The position numbers were made by a program, and so were the translations under genes. Below are positions 55,815 to 64,000 of a stretch of DNA of 64,000 nt, in pieces; within the stretch, counting starts at the first letter, position 1, and each line of letters opens with the position of its first letter. The notes beneath the pieces are model-generated. The model was given only the letters and a program-made list of their open reading frames with translations. It did no database searches and had not been told where the DNA came from. The stretch comes from Oegoconia quadripuncta. Taxonomy: Eukaryota; Arthropoda; Insecta; Lepidoptera; Autostichidae. The stretch is from positions 17,360,801 through 17,424,800 of the forward strand of contig OX438751.1 in the NCBI GenBank assembly GCA_949316235.1, read 5' to 3'.

Positions 55815-57039
55815 CTGAGAAATAATTGAGAATGAACGTGAATTGAATGAGTTTGAAAGATTTTTAATTTAGATAAAATGGGCTTTTGGTTATATTAGCG
55901 AGGTACGGACGAATTATCATGAATACGTCTTCAAGGCGTTACGCACCAACACCCAAGCCACAAAATTATTGTTTCTAGCAACCAATCAATGAAGTAAAGT
56001 TAACTAGAAAACAATAGTTTATGACAGCTTTCAGAAGCCGAATATATAGTAATGATGCTGTAAATTTTTGATCATACTCATATATTTTTTTCATTGGCAT
56101 CTCACGAGCACATGGACATGTTCATTACAATAAAATACAATAAATTAATATTAAGGGTATACCTAATTACAAACAACATTAATAACCCATCAAAACTAAC
56201 ACAGTAAATCTATACACATTAAATCTCATCTTTGTACAATTTTATACAAATCATCAAAATTATACAAGATCAGGGAGTCTATATTATAAAGAAAATTACG
56301 GCATGTTTAATATTCTTTATATTTAAAGAACATCGAAAAATTATTAACATTTGTACTTACTTGAATCTGAACAATCGGTAGCAGGACTGAATCTCTACAC
56401 ATATCCAGTATGTTCCAAAGTTCGATTCACATAATATTAACTACGTATAGTGGACACTACCCCAGGTGTTTCAATATACTCATTGTTATTTAATATTTTA
56501 TTTTATTTAAAAGAAATCGTTAATTATGTGTTACATTTCCTGCATTATAGGAAACTATGCTGCCCTGAGATGCCTCGGTATTTTCAAAGTAATCTAACAC
56601 AATCTAACCAACTTACTTTTCTTAGACACGTCCCTTTCCTAAAACATACTAATAATAAAAATATATGCTTCTCGTCAAATTTCAGTAGCAATGTCGATAT
56701 TTTCAAGCCAAATATCTATATATTATATATCTATATATATATCTATATAGAGGTAAATTAATAATTATTAAACAATGAAACTGTGGTATCTATTATCCTT
56801 ATATTAATCCTTAACTATTTTGCTACTTAAATTAATTTACAAAATTATAGCAATATTGTCTTATCCTAATAACGGTAGACTAGGTAACTTCAACAACGGA
56901 ATCACCTAAACAGTGCTCATTGTAATTATAAAAAAATTAAATCTTTAAAATACTTCCGTGTTCACGTTTTCCCAAATTTCTTCGGTGCACATTTAATGCG
57001 CTTTTCTTGTATCATTAACGTTATCTACTATAATAATAG
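55815..57039. other. Probable upstream intron of the T-box gene, AT-rich
   Basis: Begins with the acceptor at 55815-55817. No further T-box exon is visible. 57141-57689, 57849-58559 and 59306-60344 are similar. Confidence 0.55.
56690..56762. repeat. (TA)n/ATCT-rich microsatellite
   Basis: CTATATATTATATATCTATA type sequence, low complexity. A (TATG)n tract is at 50095-50145. Confidence 0.75.
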
Positions 57040-57140
57040 TGTCGGTGATTTCTCATCGCGTTACAGTGTAGATAAATTAATTGGTGAGGCGTCTGTTCGT
57101 GCGATGCGACGGGCGATAAGCGCCCGCGCCGGCCGAATTG
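57040..57140. promoter_or_regulatory. Small GC-rich island upstream of the T-box exon
   Basis: It contains GGGCGATAAGCGCCCG, an imperfect GATA-centred palindrome, within an AT-rich probable intron. There is no coding signal. Confidence 0.22.
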
Positions 57141-57689
57141 TTCATGACTTTGTGCCCTGACGAGATAATTAACTGCTGTAAATTAATTAATTTGACTGTC
57201 TACTTATTTTTTTATTATGAAATTGTGTTAATGGTGGAGGGAAAAGTGCCGATTCATTTTGTAAGTAGCTCCACTGGCGTTTTGTTTTGCAACACCACAG
57301 AGTTTATAACATTACAGCTGTTACTTATTGAGTATGGTATAATTATGGAACGCATTGCAGAGAATCAAATTATAATTTAAGTATAATTAGGCCATAGTCG
57401 TGTCTACTGTAAATATAACACCGTGGGTTAACAAATAAGTAATTGGATCATTTGGATATTTTTTCCCGACTACGGCGAACATTTTAACAAAAAAGTTTCA
57501 GTAGATTTGGCTTAATCTTATTATCGCGGCGTTGATGAAACAAAAGGGACATGGAAAAAAAAAATTAACGCATGATAAAAAGACAAATTCTAAATATTAT
57601 ATTTTGGGTTTTTATTGTATGATATGAGCTCAGCCCCGCTCGTTCTAGTATCTTATAATCGTATAAACGAAAAAAGTGTTGTCCAACAT

Positions 57690-57848
57690 CCTACCTATTT
57701 CAAATGTACTGTCCTTTGGGCTTGCCTGGAAGAGATCGCTTTTAGTGATAAGATCGCCAAATTGTACATTATATTCTTACCACTTTTCTGAAACTTTATT
57801 TTCTTTTCTGTTGTGCAATAAAGTGTATTTGTATTGTATTGTAATAAT
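57690..57848 (+). mobile_element. LINE 3' end
   Basis: GGGCTTGCCTGGAAGAGATC, GCTTTTAGTGATAAGATCGC and TTGTGCAATAAAGTGTATTT with (GTATT)n. This is a very common moth/butterfly LINE end. Confidence 0.62.
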
Positions 57849-58559
57849 CAAATCAACATCTCCCCAAGGTTTGAAACAAATAATCATGAACGAAGTTCAA
57901 ATGGACTCTATCTTTCGAAGTTGATCAGTGAACTCATCATTTATGCGTTATATAGTTATATACTTTATAAGTATACAATTCTATAATGTAACTGAAAACT
58001 ATTCTAAAACAGGTTCAGTTTGAGTATACTCGTGTAGGTATGCAGACTGGTTTAGCGGTGGAATTATTCAATAACTAACACATAAGTCTTGCTTGCTTTT
58101 GTATAATATACATATAAAACTGGGTGAGACCGATCGATACTTTCCGGTTATTTTGCCAAAATCCGACAAGTGATTATAAAAATAAGCCTGCAGATGAATG
58201 CTACAAGTATAACCGTCTTTGGCGTTGCCATGGTCTGGTAATATTTACACTTTTATTACATTCTCGGTTTAACTATTAAGCAATAAAGTTCACAGGTGTT
58301 CATTGACTTGCTGCTAATCATAGAGCAGGCCTATCTATACTGATACCTATAATAAGGTGTGCGTTACACATCGATAGTATAGGTACTATTACCTACGCTT
58401 ACGTGAATTGCGACTTTTTCCTCAATTTAAGAGCTAAGTTCTTCTCGATAAAGTAATGCGACTTCTTCTTAAAGTTAAGAGCTACGTTCTGGATGAATGG
58501 ATTCCTCTCTCTCAATTACACCATAATGACGGATGGGTTTTGAACGTGTGTTGAAACGA

Positions 58560-58868
58560 GACATAAAGACCTAGGCAGGTAATGCTAGGATACACAAAGT
58601 GGAATTCAGCTATTTTAATAATTACAAAGGAAAAAAATAATACGACCGTAGTTTAAGAGTATTCAATATTTTAAGTGAGTTGCTGGAATCCTAAATATCT
58701 TCGATACGGCTTAACCGATTTTCATTAAACATGGCTAAGAACTTGTCCTCTCGTCTTTAATATAAAAACCGTACTCATGTCGGACTACACATTATTGGGA
58801 TACATACGGAGCCCACACAACGTCGTCAAACACATAACACCCATCGTTTTTCGACGGGGTTTAAAAGT
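58560..58868 (+). repeat. Repeat H/F
   Basis: GATACACAAAGTGGAATTCA, GAGTTGCTGGAATCC, CGGCTTAACCGATTTTCATT, AACATGGCTAAGAACTTGTC and ATCGTTTTTCGACGGGGTTT. Confidence 0.7.
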
Positions 58869-59039
58869 GGTAACTTTTGTAGCTAACAGAAAGATAGGTA
58901 GTAAATAGTTAAAGGCTTTATTTGTTTCCACAATCACACACATAAATTTAATACTAACCAATTCCCAACTGTACTTTCAGAAATGCAAACTTTTGAAATG
59001 TGAACGTGAATATGTAATTTTCGCATGCGCGTTCCAAAG

Positions 59040-59305
59040 CGAATGACTCAACAATGGTCGGTCGATTTCAGACCTCAGTCCGTGCCTGCCTTACTGCAAC
59101 GTTTATGGACATTGTCGGTGGGATAGGAAATTAGAAGCGACGGTCCGTGGGCGTGTCCTATGTCATTACGCGCCTCTAATTTCCACACCTGCGCCTAATA
59201 AGTTATCGCCTCCGCCTGAATCACGGCCGCCGACGATTTGTTTTCAATATCCACCGCCGATAATTGCTGATCGCCTATCGTGCGATAGTGAACATGTTAT
59301 TAAAC
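59040..59305. promoter_or_regulatory. GC-rich island with a near-consensus T-box site
   Basis: A unique island in the probable upstream intron. At 59181-59190 the minus strand reads AGGTGTGGAA, close to the T-box element AGGTGTGA. A small hairpin CTATCG-TG-CGATAG lies near 59277. Autoregulation of the T-box gene is possible but speculative. Confidence 0.33.
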
Positions 59306-60344
59306 AATTATTCCGGCTATTTTGATTTAGCACTTAAATTTCTTTCTCAAAATAATAACTATAAATAGTATAATGATTTACTTACGAGTACAAACTAGCT
59401 TAGTTTGTTAAAATATTGGAAGGGTAGGTTAGTATTTTAATGCATCTAATAATTTCACAGATATTATGTTTGAATTTGATTAGATTCTGATTTTTATCAC
59501 ATATTTACAATAAATAAATATTTCAGACAGGGCAAAGTCTACACTATGGATACTATATAATGGGTATTTAAATGTACAGGTTGTATTTTTATATACAAGT
59601 ACTTTTACTTTGACGCCTTAAATCACGTATAGTGCTATTTAAGTACCTACTATTGTATGTTTCGAAAGTATTCTTTAGGTAGGTAAGAAAATGTACTTCC
59701 CGTGTGACGTGTAAAAAAGTACTTATTTTGTAGTTTTTTTTTACTTTGTGCTTTTGTATGTTATATTTTTTAATAATTTAATAGGTATGGAACTAAGAAA
59801 AGTTGGAACTTAAACTCCATCGTTTTGTGTACCTAGAAAACATGCCAGTGTATGATTCTTCCACAATTTATAACCTTCATTGTGTTTTAGGATCTACACT
59901 GATTATCAAAATTCCTTGTCACATATATGTAATGTACTCGTAGATTATTGTAACTGGTGGTATACTAGCTAAAGATAGGTCAAAATTATATAAGTATCGG
60001 TATTATTAATTACATTTTGAGTCATTGTAACTAGTTTGTAAAACCAGAAATACAGGCAGTTGTATAGAGAGTTATTGGGTGACATCTTATTTTTTCTCGG
60101 CAGTGTACCACACTCATCGTTCTTTCTGTCCACTAAAAGCGGGTAATATGGACAGTCAACAACATATTAGCTGTAAGTAGGTATGTATTTGTGTCTTCTG
60201 TAAAAAAACTAGTGATTAAAAGAATTCGTAGCCAGTGCTACGATGCCTACGCGCGAGTAGACAAAATATTTTATTTCATAAGCTAATCACTTAAAACGTT
60301 ACTTTTGTTAACTTAATATATTGCTCATTCTTGCTGCTTAACAT

Positions 60345-60577
60345 GACTACCGATTGGTGTAGTGCATAGTGACCCTGTCAGCGAAACCAACAGTTACGGA
60401 TTCGAATCCCACGAGGGCTAAATGTTTGAGTGATGACTAGGAACATTCATTCCCGAGTCATGTATGTTTATATAAATATTTATGTATATCTATCCATTAC
60501 CTAGTATCAATAGTACAAGCATTACTTAGTTTAGGACTAGATGATAAGGAAAGTGTATGAATTATTTATTTATTCAT
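60345..60577 (+). mobile_element. SINE-A, near full-length
   Basis: Head CGATTGGTGTAGTGCATAG, B box ACGGATTCGAATCCCACGAG, body CATTCATTCCCGAGTCATG, tail TTTAGGACTAGATGATAAGG and (ATTT)n. It is the best plus-strand copy to define the family, about 230 bp. Confidence 0.78.
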
Positions 60578-61018
60578 TCACAAAGCTGACTCTCCAGTGA
60601 AGAACGAGCAAGAAACTGAAGGGTTGCCCTTAAGTAGGTGTTGAGTTACAATTTGTGATGCAACAAAACAAGGAAACATAACATTTACATTGTATAATTA
60701 GATTAAATACCGGACAGTAGCCTATGTTAATGCTTGATAATGATGCAAATAGTAAAAAAATTATGTAACTAACTTCTTTCAATCTTTTGTAACTAATTAA
60801 TCTTTTAACATGGTTTTGAATGTATTTAAAGGCAAGTGTTTAATGTCTGCTGGAACCTAATTATAATAACGTGTGACATTGTGTAAACGACTGCCATGAA
60901 AATATTGTGAAAGAACATAAAAACATGCATCACATTATTTAAGAACACTAGCTGTATTATTACTACAATTATATAGCTATAGGAGTAGGTATCTATAGCT
61001 TTCAGTATCAACCTACCA
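60578..61018. other. AT-rich gene-less interval
   Basis: No feature seen. 61431-62117, 62721-63271 and 63726-64000 likewise hold nothing I can identify, though 61700-61870 is somewhat GC-richer. Confidence 0.5.
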
Positions 61019-61185
61019 CGTCCCCACTGTTGTCACTGGAAGATAATCGACAACGTGGGCCTAGTGCGGATTGGAAGATTTGTCAGAATGGTGGCCACCT
61101 GACAGTCAGTGTTTTAGGTCGACCTATAGGCCACCGACTTCAATTGTAAACACCCTGGACGGACTATTTAACGTGCTCGTCGACG
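61019..61185 (+). repeat. Repeat P
   Basis: CCCCACTGTTG, TAGTGCGGATT, CACCTGACAGTCAGT, CCACCGACTT and GACTATTTAACGTGCTC. Beyond it, 61185-61430 has an open plus frame (61071-61397) that I do not recognise and think belongs to the repeat. Confidence 0.58.
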
Positions 61186-62117
61186 CACAGATAGACTCGT
61201 ATGACGGTGGTAATGATGTCGTTCAGGCTTGCATGACACGAAAGGCGACCGGTGTTGCGTTAAAGAGAGCTCATTGTGGCCGAGCTTGTCGACGGTGGCT
61301 CCACATTTCCATAAATGAGGTCCATTCGTCCTTAGGCCTAGTCTCAAACAGACGTCCAGACGAAGAGTGGTATGCTCCAGGTGGGTTCCAACATTAAATA
61401 AAGGCACGGGATGCACTCAATACCCAGACTCAGGCGAGGAAGAAGCGAGGAGACGAGCGCGGTCTGCAACGGTCGAGGCAGATCCCATAGCCTCTGTGTA
61501 TATTGGAGAAAGTTTGTTGAGTTGAATCATCTAAAGCTAAAAGCTTAAATGTGGTAAGGCACCTGAATGAACAGAATATAAGGTCATTAGTAAATTTGAC
61601 AATAGCGAATGAAACATATTGTCTATTCGTACCCAAATTTACTACACGGGGACTAATTTGACGTCGGGTTGAACTATAAATGTTACTTACCCTCGTCATG
61701 TTGATGGATACTGAACTGAGCCAGACTGTAGAGGTATATTCCAGAACATCCATGGTAGTGGCTAAAGGTCATCGAGAAAACAAGGTGGTGCCATCGGCCA
61801 GTGGAAGAGAGGTTTAGCCAAAAGGCCCGAGACCGGCGTCAACCTTAGTTTCTCCTATCTCACTCAAGGGAGTAAGATAACTATGATCATTGAAACTACC
61901 TCCAATCCTAAATGTTATAAAACCTCAATTTATAACAAATTTCATATTACGGAAAATGCGTTCTAACGGACTTCACTTGTAATTTTTGGTTATTTATGAT
62001 AATTCAACAAAAAAGTCAAGTCATAATAACTGCCTCAGTAAACTACAGACGAACCAGTGAAATTTGTATTCTTTTAATCCTCAACTTTTAAATGGTTTCT
62101 AGAAAATGCAAGTTTGT

Positions 62118-62372
62118 TTCCATTCTTTCTCTAAGACTTAAAATTTAAAATACTTTTGTTTGGGCTATCTCTGACCACCCCATTTGGAATATAGGCTGTG
62201 ACGTTATGTTGTTGTTGTTGTTTCCATAAAGTGCAACTTTCTCTTACACTTACAATTTCAAACACTATTGTTTGGGCTATCTCTGACCACCCCATTTGGG
62301 ATACAGGCTGTGACGTTATGTTATTGTTGTTGTTTCCATAAAGTGCAACTTTCTCTTAGACTTAAAATTTCA
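62118..62372 (+). repeat. Tandemly duplicated repeat L
   Basis: GTTTGGGCTATCTCTGACCA at 62159 and 62271 gives a 112-bp period, about 2.3 units. Each unit runs GGCTGTGACGTTATGTT, a GTT run, TTTCCATAAAGTGCAACTTT. Confidence 0.75.
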
Positions 62373-62544
62373 TATTACAATCACTATACTATGTGTAGTT
62401 ACTTATTTTACTACGAGATCAACTCACAAATCGCGAGAAAATATGGCCGATCGGCAAGATCTTAGAATATGAATTAATAGATTAACACCTGTGTACTTAA
62501 TAATTTAACGAAACCCATCAAGTCTCTATTTGCTTTAAACATTT

Positions 62545-62720
62545 TTAGGGTTCCCTATCAAAATTATAACAAAAAGGAACCCAATTATGGGTTCGCTTTG
62601 GTGTCTGTCTGTCACACGTTATATCAGCAACTACATGAGCTATAAATTTTAACTACGGAACAGTTATAAAACTTGTCCCACATGTATCACAGTTCAAAAT
62701 TGAACCTAATTTAAAAAGGA
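62545..62720 (+). repeat. AGGGTTCC-type dispersed repeat
   Basis: TTTTTAGGGTTCCCTATCAA, AAAAAGGAACCC and GGTGTCTGTCTGTCACACGT have the layout of a widespread insect repeat. Only one clear copy is in the window. Confidence 0.45.
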
Positions 62721-63271
62721 AGCAACTCTGGTCAACTCTTATCATATAAAGGACATTGCGTCGACAAGTAATGAAGTAGGTTAAAAACGATTTTTTATTT
62801 TATTCTTATAGTATTCGCCTTTTAAATAAAAAGAGCGAAATATTTCAAGAAAACTAAAATCTAGAGATATCCATAAAAAACTAAACGGGCGGAACCTTAG
62901 GCATGCGAGCAGGGTTCGACATTTTGTCTGGTGTTTCATTTGAGACTTAATTAGACACATGAAGCGATCCGCTATTTTGATAATTATAATTAAAAGTGTA
63001 ACAATTGTTAAACACGTCTATTTATTTAGGTATCTATTGCTCATAGACATACGAGTATGTTGGAATGTTTTATCAATTTTAATTAGTTATATGATGATGA
63101 TGCTTCCGACCGCTTTCGGCCATGGCGACCACTTCGACTCCTAATCGGTTTGGCGCTCTTTGCGGCGAATGCCCGTGCGCAAACGTAGTTATTACAATAC
63201 TAGTAACGCAATCTAACCAAAAATATTCGGATCTTAATGTTATATTTTCTGTTGAGTATTATACTATTCTT

Positions 63272-63524
63272 AACGACCTGTTTGGTGTATTGGTTAAAAA
63301 CTCTGACTGCTATACCAAAAGGTCGCGGGTTCGAATCCCGCTAGGAGCATATGTTTGTGATGAATACAGACATGTGTTCCCGAGTTATGGATGTTTTTCA
63401 TTTATTTATGTATTTATTTACAAAAAAAAATGTATTTGTTGTAGATTATCAACCATCTGGTATCCATAATACAAGCCTAGTTGCTTAGTGTGGAACTAGA
63501 TGGCGCTGTGTGTATGTGCAAAGA
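63272..63524 (+). mobile_element. SINE-C, near full-length
   Basis: Head AACGACCTGTTTGGTGTATT, B box GCGGGTTCGAATCCCGCTAG, middle TTCCCGAGTTATGGATG, 3' end GTGGAACTAGATGGCGCTGT. This is the clearest plus-strand copy. Confidence 0.8.
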
Positions 63525-63539
63525 TGAGTACCTATTGCG

Positions 63540-63725
63540 TGGTCTCTACTCGAGAGCATTAATGCCCCACCGGCAATCAGTTCTTCGAGCTATGTGCCCG
63601 GCCACTTCAACTTATTAATCCGCTGGGCTATGTCGGGTGACGTTCGTTCGTCTACGGATTTCAGCCGGTACGCTTCCAACCAGTCGCTTTGGAAATCTAT
63701 GGGGAAGGTCTATGTCCAGCAGTGA
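63540..63725. mobile_element. RTE-type LINE fragment with 5' part inverted
   Basis: 63560-63672 is antisense to RTE coding sequence: the minus strand gives EIRRRTNVT and, after a one-base insertion, DIAQRINKLKWPGT. 63680-63720 is sense for the C-terminus (SLWKSMGKVYVQQ-stop). Inversion of the 5' part relative to the 3' tip is the form left by twin priming during LINE insertion. Confidence 0.7.
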
Positions 63726-64000
63726 ACTTGTAAAATATAGGTTGCATAATAATTATGTCCACATCTTGAAATATCGAAGTGCACTCTCCTGTCAATAATG
63801 TGAGATAAATCAAGTGTAGGTAATAGGTACTTGTACATACTTGTTTGTTTGTTTCTAAATACTTCAAAAGACAAATAATAATAAAAGTTCATCATTATTA
63901 TAACTAATAGGACGTTCATCGCTGAACATAAAAGTTTGTATTTAGTAGGAATTGACAAGTCTGTACAAAGGCACACTTATTTTATTCCAAACAACCTAAG

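Noticed and set aside
61071..61397. 108-codon plus frame as a gene
   Set aside because: Its 5' third lies in repeat P, and the rest shows no family features.
55815..64000. Search for the N-terminal T-box exons
   Set aside because: No sequence encoding the expected first half of the T-box was seen on the minus strand, so those exons probably lie outside the window.

Overview
This window looks like a piece of an insect chromosome, most probably from a moth or butterfly. It is AT-rich and dense in dispersed repeats, with very little coding sequence. The assignment rests on the repeat types: tRNA-headed SINEs, jockey-, R1- and RTE-type LINE ends, and a very common dispersed repeat whose ends read CTAGCTTTCCGCC and TTTATAATATTAGT. 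I see no bacterial or viral gene organisation, no functional tRNA or rRNA gene, and no CRISPR array.

Only one host gene is convincing. It lies on the minus strand and is a T-box transcription factor of the Tbx20 class (Drosophila H15/midline group). One internal exon (55579-55814) carries the C-terminal half of the T-box. The terminal coding exon (45352-45667) lies 9.9 kb away. The splice sites and codon phase of the two exons agree, and the joined junction reads ...RLTDFDR-DPMELMLMEQQ.... The first half of the T-box and the promoter are not in the window, so they should lie beyond position 64000. The 9.9 kb intron and the flanks contain several GC-rich, apparently single-copy islands that I read as candidate enhancers. 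Two of them share an ordered set of short motifs.

The rest is a transposon landscape. Positions 1-5.4 kb hold SINE pieces, a jockey-like remnant, a 31-bp minisatellite and an R1-clade 3' end. Positions 5.4-30 kb hold SINE families A, B and C (names are mine), several foldback/MITE elements and unclassified repeats, with a few GC-rich unique islands. Positions 30.2-32.0 kb hold a pogo/Tigger-like DNA transposon with both ends and its TA target duplication; it keeps only the DNA-binding part of its transposase. Positions 32-38.3 kb hold RTE pieces, a MITE with a central hairpin, a SINE cluster with two foldback junctions, a unique GC-rich block and a jockey-type LINE 3' end with a 267-codon open frame and a poly(A) tail. 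Positions 38-45 kb are mostly AT-rich. Positions 45-56 kb are the T-box gene. Positions 56-64 kb are probably its upstream intron and hold more repeats.

The repeats are connected by retrotransposition. SINE-B copies end in the same 3' tail as a jockey-type LINE at 52034-52174, and SINE-D ends in the 3' tail of another LINE type present four times here. This is the pattern expected when SINEs borrow LINE machinery. I found no clearly new gene system. The most useful leads are the paired intronic islands, the transposase-domain-only pogo-like element, and the foldback and inverted junctions in SINE and RTE copies.
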